A program made the translations under genes and the position numbers. 64,000 nt of DNA, from positions 1,178,001 to 1,242,000 of the forward strand of contig JACKCI010000001.1 in the NCBI GenBank assembly GCA_020634155.1, read 5' to 3'. This document shows positions 41,743 through 50,693 of the stretch, piece by piece; the stretch's first letter is position 1, and every line of letters starts with the position of its first letter. Source of the stretch: Anaerolineales bacterium. GTDB taxonomy: Bacteria > Chloroflexota > Anaerolineae > Aggregatilineales > J027. The notes beneath the pieces are model-generated. The model was not told where the DNA came from. It did no database searches and was given only the letters and a program-made list of their open reading frames with translations.

Positions 41743-43827
41743 ATGAAGGTATATTCATCAGATCTCATTCGCAATATCACGTTAGCAGGCCATCAAGGGT
41801 CAGGTAAAACCACCCTTGTCGAAGCGATGCTGCATATGGCGGGTGTCACCACCCGTAAAGGCCGTGTGGAAGATGGCAGCACCGTTTCCGACTATGACGA
41901 AGATGAACGCGAGCGTGGTATTAGTATCAGCAATTCACTCATCCCGATTGAATATGCGGGTTGCAAGATTAATGTCATCGACAGCCCCGGATTCACCGAT
42001 TTTCAAGGTGAAGTCCAGCAAGCCATCCGTGTGACAGACGCGGTGATTGTGCTGGTCGATGCGGTAGCAGGCCCAGAAGTCGGTACCGAAATGGCATTAC
42101 GCTTTGCCCATGAGTTTAACCAACCCGTGATTGTCGTCATCAACAAGATTGATCGGGAAAATGCGAGTTTTAGCAATGCCCTTGCTGGCCTGCGTGAACG
42201 CTTCCCTGATAACAAGTTTATTCCCATTATGTTGCCCATTGGTGAGCAAGACGACTTCAAGGGTGTCATGGGTGCGGTGACCCGTCGCGCTTATATGGGG
42301 CGCGGTGACCACCCTAGTGAAGTCCCCGCTGAATTGGCTGATGAACTTGAAGAAGCCCATTTGGTTGTTGTCGAAGCCGCTGCTGAAGCCGATGATGCTT
42401 ATATCGAAAAATACTTTGAAACTAATGAACTGAGCATCGACGAAATCCGCGACGGGATGCGGAAAGCAGCCCGTAACGCTGACCTCAATAGTGTTCCGGT
42501 CTTTGCCGTCAGCGCTGATACCAATGTTGGTATTGCCCCACTGATGGAAGCGCTCACGGTTTATGTGCAGCCTGCCCAAGGGCGGCGCGTGGGTACCAAG
42601 AATGCTGATGGCTCTGGCGATATTCAGTTCTTGAACCCACCTCAAAAAGACGACGGCCCCTTCGCAGCCTATGTCTTCAAGAGCTATACCGATAAATTCG
42701 GCACTCTCACCTATTTCCGCATCTTCTCTGGTTCACTGAAAACCAATGATGTGGCATGGAATCCCAACACAGAGCAGGAAGAGCGCCTTGGTCAACTCTT
42801 GGTCATGCGTGGCAAAGAGCAAATCCAAGTTGCGGAACTGCACGCGGGCGATATTGGGGTGGTTGCCAAACTCCGCAATACCCGCACTGGTGATACCCTA
42901 ACCACCAAGAGCTATGGTCGCATGATTCCCGGCCCAGCCTTCCCGCAGCCTGTCTATTCGGTGGCGGTTCACCCCCGCACCCAAAGCGATAGCGCCAAGA
43001 TGGGTCAGGTACTGAGCGCTGTTTCCGACTCTGACCGTACCTTGCGTTGGGAACAGGTTGCAGCTACCCGTGAAACGGTGCTGGAGGGCATGGGCAGTAT
43101 TCAGATTGAAATCGCCATTAAACGCGCTGAACGTCTTGGCTGCGGGATGGACACTACTGTGCCGAAAGTCCCTTATCAAGAGACTGTCACCCGCACCGCC
43201 ACCGCTACCTATCGCCATAAGAAACAAACGGGTGGCGCGGGTCAATTTGGTGAGGTGCAACTGCGCGTGGAGCCAACCGACCCCAGCCAAGAGTTTGAAT
43301 TTAAGAGCGAGGTTGTCGGGGGTTCTGTATCGGGGCCATTTATCCAAAGTACCGAGAAGGGCGTGCGCTCTGTCTTGGCCGATGGTGTTATCGCAGGCTA
43401 TCCGGTGGTGGGTGTCCGTGCAGTTATCTTTGATGGTAAGGAACACCCCGTAGACTCCAAGGACATCGCCTTCCAAATCGCTGGGCGTGGTGCATTCCGT
43501 GAAGCCTTTGCCAATGCTGGGCCAGCCTTGCTGGAACCCATCATGGATATTGAGGTGATTATCCCTGAAAGCAACATGGGTGACATCATCAGTGACCTCA
43601 CCACACGCCGTGGACGGGTTGCGGGTATGGATACCATTGCAGGCCGTAGTGTAGTCAAGGCACAGGTGCCGCTCTCCGAAATTCAACGCTATAGCAATGA
43701 CCTGCGCTCGATGACAGCGGGACGGGGCGTCTTTACGCTTGCGCTCAGTGGTTATGAGCGAGTGCCGAGTCACATTGCCGACCAAATCATCGCGGCCTAT
43801 AAGAAGTCTGAGCAAGAAGAAAACTAA
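41743..43827 (+). CDS. Elongation factor G-like GTPase
   Basis: A 694-residue five-domain translational GTPase. The P-loop is GHQGSGKTT instead of the GHVDHGKTT/GHIDAGKTT of classical EF-G, followed by ERERGISI, DSPGFTDF and NKID, then domain IV (GQFGEVQLRVEP, GVRSVLADGVIAGYPVVGV) and domain V (EVIIPESNMGDIISDLTTRRGRV). This P-loop marks the EF-G-like (EF-G2) paralogues common in Gram-positive bacteria and Chloroflexota, of uncertain role in ribosome rescue, recycling or stress; I cannot tell if it replaces fusA. It has its own strong promoter and a terminator. Confidence 0.9.
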   Translation: MKVYSSDLIRNITLAGHQGSGKTTLVEAMLHMAGVTTRKGRVEDGSTVSDYDEDERERGISISNSLIPIEYAGCKINVIDSPGFTDFQGEVQQAIRVTDAVIVLVDAVAGPEVGTEMALRFAHEFNQPVIVVINKIDRENASFSNALAGLRERFPDNKFIPIMLPIGEQDDFKGVMGAVTRRAYMGRGDHPSEVPAELADELEEAHLVVVEAAAEADDAYIEKYFETNELSIDEIRDGMRKAARNADLNSVPVFAVSADTNVGIAPLMEALTVYVQPAQGRRVGTKNADGSGDIQFLNPPQKDDGPFAAYVFKSYTDKFGTLTYFRIFSGSLKTNDVAWNPNTEQEERLGQLLVMRGKEQIQVAELHAGDIGVVAKLRNTRTGDTLTTKSYGRMIPGPAFPQPVYSVAVHPRTQSDSAKMGQVLSAVSDSDRTLRWEQVAATRETVLEGMGSIQIEIAIKRAERLGCGMDTTVPKVPYQETVTRTATATYRHKKQTGGAGQFGEVQLRVEPTDPSQEFEFKSEVVGGSVSGPFIQSTEKGVRSVLADGVIAGYPVVGVRAVIFDGKEHPVDSKDIAFQIAGRGAFREAFANAGPALLEPIMDIEVIIPESNMGDIISDLTTRRGRVAGMDTIAGRSVVKAQVPLSEIQRYSNDLRSMTAGRGVFTLALSGYERVPSHIADQIIAAYKKSEQEEN

Positions 43828-43847
43828 GATTCACCTGAAATTAGGAG

Positions 43848-43875
43848 AAGAGGGGTTGCCAAAACCCCTCTTATT
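43848..43875 (+). terminator. Terminator hairpin after the EF-G-like gene
   Basis: AAGAGGGGTT (43848-43857) pairs perfectly with AACCCCTCTT (43863-43872), five-base loop, followed by only ATTCTGT. The stem is strong, the T-run weak. Confidence 0.7.
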
Positions 43876-43898
43876 CTGTAAAACTACGTGACGAGTTT

Positions 43899-43927
43899 TT
43901 GACAAGTTTATTCCTTCAGGGTACGCT
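43899..43927 (+). promoter_or_regulatory. Promoter of the ATP synthase F0 operon
   Basis: Consensus TTGACA (43899-43904), 17-base spacer, TACGCT (43922-43927). The predicted start near 43934 supports ATG 43957 as the first codon of the operon. Confidence 0.6.
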
Positions 43928-43956
43928 TGTGAAGATTGACGCAAGTAACCGGAAAC

Positions 43957-44214
43957 ATGCACACCCGTAACCGTCTCACCTACATCATCAATATGGGATT
44001 AGCGGCCATTGCCGGGTTAAGCGGATGTGTAGCGGTACTCTTGACAATCGGCAGCCTATTTCTAGGGTTAGCGTTAGACAATAGCCTACAAACTTCTCCA
44101 TCGTTCACAGTCTGTTGCACGATTGGGAGTGTACCTATCAGTTTGGTTGTCATTAGCGTCATGGTATATCGGGCTGCCAAAGCAATCGAGAAGCGACAGT
44201 ATGGCTCTCAATAA
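43957..44214 (+). CDS. AtpI/AtpZ-like small membrane protein
   Basis: An 85-residue protein with two membrane helices. The stretch LFLGLALDNSLQTSPSFT before and into the second helix matches the AtpZ/AtpI family pattern (G-x-LDxxLxTxPxFT). Family knowledge: AtpI and AtpZ help assemble the c-ring or carry Mg or Ca for ATP synthase, and they usually precede atpB as here. The gene ends 34 bases before atpB. A TTG start at 43936 is possible but lies at the predicted transcription start. Confidence 0.72.
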   Translation: MHTRNRLTYIINMGLAAIAGLSGCVAVLLTIGSLFLGLALDNSLQTSPSFTVCCTIGSVPISLVVISVMVYRAAKAIEKRQYGSQ

Positions 44215-44248
44215 ACAACACATCTCGATGAAAGGAGTTTTTTAGCCT

Positions 44249-45451
44249 ATGGGCCATCATGAAGGCCATCATGAAACTCAGCCTGCCGTCAACCCAGTAG
44301 CAATGCGTGGCTGTGTTTTACTCCTGATCGTCCTAGCCGTTGCCGCCTTTGCGTGTGGTGTTGTTCCTTACTTGATTCTACCGAGTGCGGGTATTGGTAT
44401 TGCCGTGCCTGTTATCACCATTTTCGGGGAGCCGCTGGCCCCCGGCAAGTGGTCAATCGGTGGGTGGGACATCACTAACACAGCGTTGGCGCTGGTTTTG
44501 GTCGATATTATTGTGCTGTGGATTGCGTACTCCCTACGGAATCCGCGAATGGTGCCCAAGGGGTTCCAAGCTGGCTTTGAACTAATTGTCGATTACCTTT
44601 ACAACCTCACCAAGAGTGTTGTGGGTGCGGCAGACGCCAAGCGGATTTTCCCCTTGATTGCAACTTTCTTTATTATGGTTTTGGTTGCTAACTGGACGAA
44701 GCTTATTCCGGGGTTTGAGACCGTCGGGCCGCTTCACTGTGCCAAAGCAGACGAAATCGCCACGCTGAACGGCTATGAAGTCCATGCCGAAGCCCCTCTG
44801 AATGACAAAGGGTTCCCTATTGTCTTCTTGAAGGTTGAGGAGGCCTTGGACTCCGGTACAAAGGCCACAGAAGCAGGCTACCATGAATGTGAAGCCAAGT
44901 ATTTTGGTATCACAGAACATGCTGAAGGTGAAGCCACTGCTGAAGGCGATCATGGTGAGGGTGAAGCAGTTGCGGAAACGCATCTTGAAGACCCCTCCGA
45001 AGCAGACCGCTTGCATGTGACACCCTTCTTGCGCGGTGCAGCCACCGACCTTAACTTCACGTTGGCGCTTGCGGTAATCGCTATGGTTGCCGTGCAATAC
45101 TATGGTGTGCAAAAACTAGGCTTGGGCTATTTCAGCAAGTTCGTAAACCTGCCTGCACTCGGTAATCTTGGTAAGAATCCAATGGGTGCAATGGACTTTG
45201 TGGTCGGCCTGCTCGAAATCCTCTCCGAAATCTCGAAGATTATCAGTTTCGCCTTCCGTCTTTTTGGCGTTATCTTCGCGGGTGGTATCCTGCTGATTGT
45301 AGCGACCTTCTTGACGGGTGCCTTGCTGCCAAGCGCCGTTTACGGTCTTGAATTCTTCATCGGAGCCATTCAAGCCTTTGTGTTCTTCATTTTGCCATTG
45401 GTGTTAATCAACCTAGCCATGATCTCGCATCACGGTGATGAACATCATTAG
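44249..45451 (+). CDS. atpB: ATP synthase F0 subunit a with large insert
   Basis: The 400-residue protein has the expected membrane helices, with the essential Arg in ISFAFRLFGVIFAGG and a C-terminal FIGAIQAFVFFILPLVLINLAMI. It forms the proton path beside the c-ring. Two features are unusual: a His-rich start (MGHHEGHHETQ), and a hydrophilic segment of about 105 residues (roughly 158-262) between helices, with Cys in PLHCAKADE and YHECEA and a run of Glu/His/Ala repeats (HAEGEATAEGDHGEGEA). Typical subunit a is 230-300 residues. AAAGGAG precedes the ATG. Confidence 0.93.
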   Translation: MGHHEGHHETQPAVNPVAMRGCVLLLIVLAVAAFACGVVPYLILPSAGIGIAVPVITIFGEPLAPGKWSIGGWDITNTALALVLVDIIVLWIAYSLRNPRMVPKGFQAGFELIVDYLYNLTKSVVGAADAKRIFPLIATFFIMVLVANWTKLIPGFETVGPLHCAKADEIATLNGYEVHAEAPLNDKGFPIVFLKVEEALDSGTKATEAGYHECEAKYFGITEHAEGEATAEGDHGEGEAVAETHLEDPSEADRLHVTPFLRGAATDLNFTLALAVIAMVAVQYYGVQKLGLGYFSKFVNLPALGNLGKNPMGAMDFVVGLLEILSEISKIISFAFRLFGVIFAGGILLIVATFLTGALLPSAVYGLEFFIGAIQAFVFFILPLVLINLAMISHHGDEHH

Positions 45452-45505
45452 TTGTTGTCATATAAAAAAATAACCACAAAAACCATCACGAGGAGTAACT
45501 TACGC

Positions 45506-45745
45506 ATGGAAAATCAATCACTTGAAGTTGGGTTGAAAGCAGTTGGAGCAGGGCTTTCAATGATTGGTGCGCTCGGCCCCGGTATCGGTATCGGTTTGCT
45601 GGTGCAAGGCGCACTTGAATCCATTGGTCGCAACCCAGACGCCGCCGGTCAAATTCAAACCAACATGATTTTGGGTATTGCGTTTGCTGAGGCTATTGCA
45701 ATCTACGCACTGGTGGTCGCCCTGATCGTGCTGTTCGTACTCTAA
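45506..45745 (+). CDS. atpE: ATP synthase F0 subunit c
   Basis: A 79-residue two-helix proteolipid: GALGPGIGIGLLVQGALESIGRNPDAAGQ forms helix 1 and the polar loop, and IAFAEAIAIYALVV holds the ion-binding Glu62. The residue after Glu is Ala rather than Ser or Thr, which points to proton rather than sodium coupling. ATG 45506 has GAGGAG upstream. It sits 54 bases after atpB and 22 before the b-delta gene. Confidence 0.95.
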   Translation: MENQSLEVGLKAVGAGLSMIGALGPGIGIGLLVQGALESIGRNPDAAGQIQTNMILGIAFAEAIAIYALVVALIVLFVL

Positions 45746-45767
45746 TAGCGGTCAAGGAGGCAATAAG

Positions 45768-46469
45768 GTGGAAGCACTCGGTATAAATGCAGGTTTCTTT
45801 ATCGCGCAAGTGATCAATTTCTTGATCATCTTTTTGGCCCTACGTGCGATTTTGTGGAAGCCCTTAATCAATGTAATGGAAAAGCGCAGCGCTGAAATTG
45901 AGCGCGGCCTTGAAGATGCCCGTATCGCTGGTGAAGCGCGTGCCAACGCCGAGCGTGATGCCGAAAGCATCCGCAATGAGGCGCGTGCCGAAGCTCAAAA
46001 GATTGTGGCAGAAGCGCGTGGTCGTGCTGAAGAATCAGCCAAAGAAGTTATGGCCCAAGCCCAAAAAGACGGCGAAGATGCCCGTGCTGCGGCCCGTACC
46101 CAAGCTGAAGAAGAGCGCAATCAACTATTGGCTGATATGCGGAGCCAAGTTATCTCTTTGGCGGTGGCGGCAGCTAATCACCTCATCGGTCAGACCGTTG
46201 ATGAGAAGAAGCAAGCCGAAATCGTCAACAGTTTCTTTTCAGCCGTGCCGGATAACGTCAAGGATTTGGGTGACAGCATCGAAGTTGTCAGCGCCCTGCC
46301 CTTGACCGACACCGAAAAGAACAAGGTCAGCAAGGCCACTGGTGCCAAGAACATCGAGTACAAAGTCGATCCCAAGCTGCTCGGTGGGTTGATCCTCCGC
46401 GCTGGCGACAAGGTGGTTGATGGTAGTGTCCGTAGTGGGCTTTCCAGCCTCTCGACCAACCTCAGCTAG
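45768..46469 (+). CDS. atpFH: ATP synthase subunit b fused to delta C-terminal domain
   Basis: The N-terminal helix (FFIAQVINFLIIFLALRAIL) and a long charged helix (about 35-150) are subunit b. The last 60 residues (IEVVSALPLTDTEKNKV, YKVDPKLLGGLILRAGDKVVDGSV) are the C-terminal domain of subunit delta, including the conserved GG-x3-RxGD-x-VxDGSV block. It therefore joins the peripheral stalk to the top of F1 in one chain. GTG 45768 has AAGGAGG upstream. A terminator follows directly: atpA, atpG, atpD and atpC are absent from this locus. Confidence 0.9.
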   Translation: MEALGINAGFFIAQVINFLIIFLALRAILWKPLINVMEKRSAEIERGLEDARIAGEARANAERDAESIRNEARAEAQKIVAEARGRAEESAKEVMAQAQKDGEDARAAARTQAEEERNQLLADMRSQVISLAVAAANHLIGQTVDEKKQAEIVNSFFSAVPDNVKDLGDSIEVVSALPLTDTEKNKVSKATGAKNIEYKVDPKLLGGLILRAGDKVVDGSVRSGLSSLSTNLS

Positions 46470-46482
46470 TTCCTAAACCAAT

Positions 46483-46516
46483 AGCGCCACGTGGATGCTA
46501 TCCATGTGGCGCTTTT
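46483..46516 (+). terminator. Intrinsic terminator after the b-delta gene
   Basis: AGCGCCACGTGGA (46483-46495) pairs with TCCATGTGGCGCT (46501-46513), one wobble pair, five-base loop, then TTTT. It ends the F0 operon. Confidence 0.9.
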
Positions 46517-46538
46517 CATTTGAATAGGTTATTTGGGT

Positions 46539-46952
46539 TTAGTGGTGGCTACCCTTATCCTCGTCGTCGTCATCCCCTATCCAGCCTAGCAACATGCCAA
46601 GGCCGGGGACAATTAAGAACAGCGGCCAGACCTTGCCCCAGTCCCAATCGAAGAAGAAGATGAGACCAACCAAGATTGCCATTACCCCGCTAAAGGCCTG
46701 CCCTCGGTCAAAGTCACCATCTTGGGCATATTCACGCCATGCGCTGAAAATCAGTACAAAGCCGGGGATGAGGATAAACAGCGGCCAAACCTTGCCCCAG
46801 TCCATCGAAAAGACATCAAAGGCTTGGAGCATAAAGATTAAGCCAAGACCAACCATAATCAGACCCGGAACCAGTTTATCGCCTCGCATCGCACGGCGGC
46901 GGGACGACCGCATACCACGTTTTGGTTTTTCTGGATACTCATAATCATTCAT
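46539..46952 (-). CDS. LiaF/LiaI-like small membrane protein
   Basis: A 137-residue protein with a basic N-terminus, about four short membrane helices and an acidic, His-ending tail (DDDDEDKGSHH). The segments DWGKVWPLFILIPG and DWGKVWPLFLIVPG are an internal repeat and typical of the LiaI/LiaF transmembrane (DUF5668-like) region, which in Firmicutes senses envelope stress. No LiaRS pair is adjacent. ATG 46952 has AGGTGG upstream. Confidence 0.8.
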   Translation of the reverse strand: MNDYEYPEKPKRGMRSSRRRAMRGDKLVPGLIMVGLGLIFMLQAFDVFSMDWGKVWPLFILIPGFVLIFSAWREYAQDGDFDRGQAFSGVMAILVGLIFFFDWDWGKVWPLFLIVPGLGMLLGWIGDDDDEDKGSHH

Positions 46953-47002
46953 AGGACACCACCTCATCACATTCTACGCAGAATAATCCTTAGAGTTGCA
47001 GT

Positions 47003-49375
47003 CTAACCGCCAAAAGGCGACAACCGCTGCACCAAAACCCGAATACGGTCTTGCAAATCGTCAATTTGGGTTTGATAAGTGGTCATTGATGCCAATTGTG
47101 TTGTAATGGTCGCTTGCAGATTCGCCACATCCACAATGGCAGTGGCTTGCACCGCCGTTAAGGTTGCAATGGTCTGGTTATAATCCGCAAGATTCGCCTC
47201 TAAAGTGCTAACTTCAGCATCTAGGGCTTGGCTGCGGGCTTCATAAGCGGTCTGGGTCGCGGCGTAGTTCTCTGCGCTTTGGGTAGCCGTCGCGGCAACA
47301 AGGTCAAGGCTGTTCTCCATCGTCCCCAAGACAATCGCGCCGAAGGTAGCCGTAACCATTTCCTCACTGCGGAATTGCGACTCACCTGTAGCTGTCGCTT
47401 GCAACACTTCCAAATCCGCTTGCGTATCAGCACGGACCACCTCAGCGGTACCCAAACTGGCATTCAGACCCGTCACCGTCGCTTGGCGGTTAGTGAGGTC
47501 GGTGTTTAGGGCCGCGTTGCGGGTAGCCTCACCCGCTATGGTATTGGCATTCTCAGTCGCCACCGCATTGACCCGCTTGACCTCTTCATTCAAGCGAGCG
47601 CTCTCCGTGACATTGCCCACAAATACCGAGAGTTGGGTACCTGTTGCGGCTTTATCCACAGCCGAGAGCGGAGTGGGAGTTGGGTCGAGACCAATGCCCA
47701 AGCGAGGCCCGCCAATTAGCCCCACAATCAGACCGCCCGCTACCGCCAGTGTTGCCGTAATCAAGACTGCCCGCCATGCACGGCTGGGCTTGGCGATTGG
47801 AGCCGCAACGGTATCATCGTCATCGCCTGTAACGGGTGTCTTGGCCGTCCGCACATTGTCGAGCAAGGGGATCTTCGCAGTGGTCTGTGTCGATATGTCG
47901 GCTCCGCCCAGACTCACACCCTTGCTCCAGTCACTGGCAGTCTCTTCGTCCTCATCTCCACGCAGAGCACGGACTTGATAGGCCATTGGCTGATTCTTTA
48001 CTGGTGTATAGGCAGGCTGGTCAACCGTTTGGACAACGGTCTGGCCTTTAGGTGGAACCAGCCGAACTTGATAGCGGGTTGCTCCCTGCACCGTTCCCCA
48101 GATAATCTTGGATGCTGAGACCTGCTCAAACATTGGGGTTTCTAGGCGGGTTGGGGCACGGCGAATCGGCCCCCATGAGGAGGGTGATTTAGGTGCAAAG
48201 AAGGTATTGACACTCCGCAAGCGGAAGTACCACCCTAGCGGGTAATCTGGCTCAGTTTCATAGCTGATTTCGTTGCCCCGATAGACAATCACAGTATGAG
48301 GGCTATCAAAATCAGGGTCAGGAGAGCTTTCTAGTTCATAACGGTCAGCCTGAACTACGGGCGACCACTGAATATGGAACCCTCCGTCATGAAGCCATTC
48401 AATCGTATTAATCACTGAAGCAACTAAGGGTACGGGTGTCACAACCACAGGCGGACTGGGTGGGCCAGTGAGGTCTTCTGCTACGGGGATAACTCGATAA
48501 TAGGCCTCTCCATCAACTGGCGGCTGAATCCGATAGATACGTTGGCGGGCATCAGTCAAATCTGCCAGTATCACCGCATCCTCAAATGATGGGACGGAAG
48601 CCTGCTCCACGCGATAACCTGTTGCATCAGCGCTACCCGTCCAATATAGGGTGGCTTCATGCGGCGCATCCCATCGATAGCGGAGCAACAGAGCTTCCGG
48701 TGGTGGCACTACACGATAGGGCTGAAGGTCAAACAAAGCTGCTGGGAAACTAAAGGCATGGGATTCAGCAATACGCTGTAAGGTGGCCCGCCCTTGATAG
48801 GGAAGTTCCTCAATCGCAGGCCGTAGACCATTAGAAAAGATTAGCAAGCGATCCATGTGGTTGATGGTCAACACCTCAGTATGAGGCCGTGCCCGCTCTG
48901 GTACAACCCCATGAACAGGTGACCACCCTTCACCCGCTACCAAGCCCTTATCAATCGGTAATGGTTCGCGGTTTAGATTGAGTACCCGCGCTCCCGATGA
49001 CCCCAGCCAGCCTAACCAAATGCGCCCTGCATCGGCTTGACGACTGACGGCGGCCACCACCACCGAGTGGGAATCATCGGCCTGCTCAATTTTGCGAGCA
49101 TCGCCTTGCAGATAACTGTAGAGATTCGTTGAGAAGGTCGCTGCATCAGTTTGCGGGTTAGGGAAGTTATCCCACAACCAATTGAGAATTTGTTCGGTCA
49201 AGGTAACCGCTTGGCTCCCCAAGGTCAGCACACAAACCAACCGTATGTCATCATAACGAAAACTCAACTGAGTAGATGTCGCGGTGTGGGGTTGAAGCAC
49301 CGTTCGAAGAACGCCGTGCGGCACCTGATGATAAACAGCAGCATCACCGTGTGGATTTAATTTTACATCAATCAT
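47003..49375 (-). CDS. PP2C-like / FN3 / transmembrane / coiled-coil protein
   Basis: About 790 residues. The first 215 recall a PP2C-type phosphatase fold (DSHSVVVAAVSRQADAGRIWLGWLGSSGARVL, HTEVLTINHMDRLLIFSNGL) but the metal-binding Asp set is not obvious. Residues about 235-480 contain three FN3-like domains (YRWDAPHEATLYWTGS, FHIQWSPVVQADRYELES, ASKIIWGTVQGATRYQVRL). One membrane helix (about 536-558) precedes a long coiled coil to the end (about 600-785) with repeated Ala-Thr-Thr-Gln patterns. The N-terminus would be cytosolic and the coiled coil outside. There is no ribosome site before ATG 49375 (or TTG 49378), and iscB ends a few bases upstream. Confidence 0.7.
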   Translation of the reverse strand: MIDVKLNPHGDAAVYHQVPHGVLRTVLQPHTATSTQLSFRYDDIRLVCVLTLGSQAVTLTEQILNWLWDNFPNPQTDAATFSTNLYSYLQGDARKIEQADDSHSVVVAAVSRQADAGRIWLGWLGSSGARVLNLNREPLPIDKGLVAGEGWSPVHGVVPERARPHTEVLTINHMDRLLIFSNGLRPAIEELPYQGRATLQRIAESHAFSFPAALFDLQPYRVVPPPEALLLRYRWDAPHEATLYWTGSADATGYRVEQASVPSFEDAVILADLTDARQRIYRIQPPVDGEAYYRVIPVAEDLTGPPSPPVVVTPVPLVASVINTIEWLHDGGFHIQWSPVVQADRYELESSPDPDFDSPHTVIVYRGNEISYETEPDYPLGWYFRLRSVNTFFAPKSPSSWGPIRRAPTRLETPMFEQVSASKIIWGTVQGATRYQVRLVPPKGQTVVQTVDQPAYTPVKNQPMAYQVRALRGDEDEETASDWSKGVSLGGADISTQTTAKIPLLDNVRTAKTPVTGDDDDTVAAPIAKPSRAWRAVLITATLAVAGGLIVGLIGGPRLGIGLDPTPTPLSAVDKAATGTQLSVFVGNVTESARLNEEVKRVNAVATENANTIAGEATRNAALNTDLTNRQATVTGLNASLGTAEVVRADTQADLEVLQATATGESQFRSEEMVTATFGAIVLGTMENSLDLVAATATQSAENYAATQTAYEARSQALDAEVSTLEANLADYNQTIATLTAVQATAIVDVANLQATITTQLASMTTYQTQIDDLQDRIRVLVQRLSPFGG

Positions 49376-49382
49376 CAAAATA

Positions 49383-50693
49383 TCAGGCGCGAAGACCCCT
49401 AGTTTCAGCTATGGGAAGAAGCGCCTTCTCTCCTTTCATGTAAGTGTAACCGTCCGATTGGTGAATAACTATGAAGAAACGGTGATGGAGACCTTGTAGC
49501 GTGGCTGTTGCGGTGGTGATATTGAAACTCCCACTGGCCCGAACAGCAACCTTGCCGATATAGGTTCCAGCTTTATTGCCGGATGTAACAACCGCCTTTG
49601 CCATGTCACCCGTCTGAAAGCCAAAATAGACCTTTTTGCGTTTGCGTGTCGCACGCGGAAAGCCATATTTATCGGGTTTTGACATTTGCCGATTCCCTCG
49701 ACCAACCGCTTTGATGATTAAGGGTTGATGATGAGGGCTAACCAATACCGCTTGTCCACTTTCCCCCACACACACAGCATCAAGCCAGTGCGTTTTCGGG
49801 TAGTTTTGTAACACACGATTGTATGTGGTGCGACCGCCTGTGCCAAGTTCAATTGGCAACCCAAAACCTTGTAATGTTTCGTACAGCTTCCAGCGGGTGG
49901 CATTGACCGCCGCCGCGTCTTTAAGTGGCATCTTCGCCATTTGCTGTACATGCGGATAACCAAACTCGGCTGCGGTTTGATTACCTTTGCTTTGGTTGCA
50001 TGCGTGACACGCTACCGTGAGATTGCTGACACGGTTAGACCCACCGCGTGCCTTTGGGATGATATGTTCAACTTCGAGTGGTACATTCTTTACCCCGCAA
50101 TACACACATTGCCGTCCGAATTTCCCAAACAGATACTCCTGCACCTCGTAGCCCATTAATTCGCCTTGTTGATATTCAACGCCATTGATTTCAGGGTTGA
50201 CCATCGCTTGGGTATCGAATTTGACCAGTTCCATTGCTAAATGGGTAACAGGCAAATAGCGCATCAACCACCTGACCCACGTCTGAATGTTATGAACGCG
50301 GCTCATGAGTGACGGTGCCAGCCAACCATCAGGCCGCTGGCGATTGCTAAAACGTGCTGGACGATAACGCAATTTCCGACTCCTGCGACCTCTCCGCAGC
50401 TGCCGCCGCCTCAATAATCGGTCACAGATTTGCTGACCACGATGCTGCAATTCTGCCGCCCATAGACAACACACACAACGCTTGAAGTCAGCAACAACAG
50501 CGATCCCCGTCGTCTGACTGCCGGGGTCTAACTTGACTTGAACAGGTTGGGTGTGGCCCCCTGCACGCTCTTTCAGGATAATCGTGAACGGATAGCGGCG
50601 AAAGACTGCTGCTTTTCCTGCCTTTAATAGCTGCCGCGCCCGTGCAGGACTGCACGGCATTAAGGGTTCTTGGTTTTTGTCGAGTACGAACAC
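49383..50693 (-). CDS. iscB: RNA-guided DNA endonuclease IscB
   Basis: A complete 436-residue IscB. The PLMP domain opens the protein (VLDKNQEPLMPCSPARAR). RuvC-I is VKLDPGSQTTGIA (Asp56), the Arg-rich bridge helix spans about 93-120 (RRRQLRRGRRSRKLRYRP), RuvC-II is HLAMELVKFD (Glu155), an HNH domain is inserted (CVYCG, LEVEHIIPKARGGSN with His210, ACHACNQSKG), and RuvC-III is HWLDAV (His302, Asp305). All nuclease residues look intact. IscB is the transposon-encoded ancestor of Cas9 and uses an omega-RNA encoded just upstream, which is present here. No TnpA gene is near. GTG 50693 is the first codon and fits directly after the omega-RNA. Confidence 0.95.
   Translation of the reverse strand: MFVLDKNQEPLMPCSPARARQLLKAGKAAVFRRYPFTIILKERAGGHTQPVQVKLDPGSQTTGIAVVADFKRCVCCLWAAELQHRGQQICDRLLRRRQLRRGRRSRKLRYRPARFSNRQRPDGWLAPSLMSRVHNIQTWVRWLMRYLPVTHLAMELVKFDTQAMVNPEINGVEYQQGELMGYEVQEYLFGKFGRQCVYCGVKNVPLEVEHIIPKARGGSNRVSNLTVACHACNQSKGNQTAAEFGYPHVQQMAKMPLKDAAAVNATRWKLYETLQGFGLPIELGTGGRTTYNRVLQNYPKTHWLDAVCVGESGQAVLVSPHHQPLIIKAVGRGNRQMSKPDKYGFPRATRKRKKVYFGFQTGDMAKAVVTSGNKAGTYIGKVAVRASGSFNITTATATLQGLHHRFFIVIHQSDGYTYMKGEKALLPIAETRGLRA

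Noticed and set aside
42898..43815. 305-codon open frame opposite the EF-G-like gene
   Set aside because: Shadow of a conserved gene with biased codons; no protein signature.
49383..50693. A plain HNH endonuclease or Cas9
   Set aside because: The PLMP start, the size of 436 residues, the split RuvC and the upstream omega-RNA fit IscB; there is no REC lobe and no CRISPR array.
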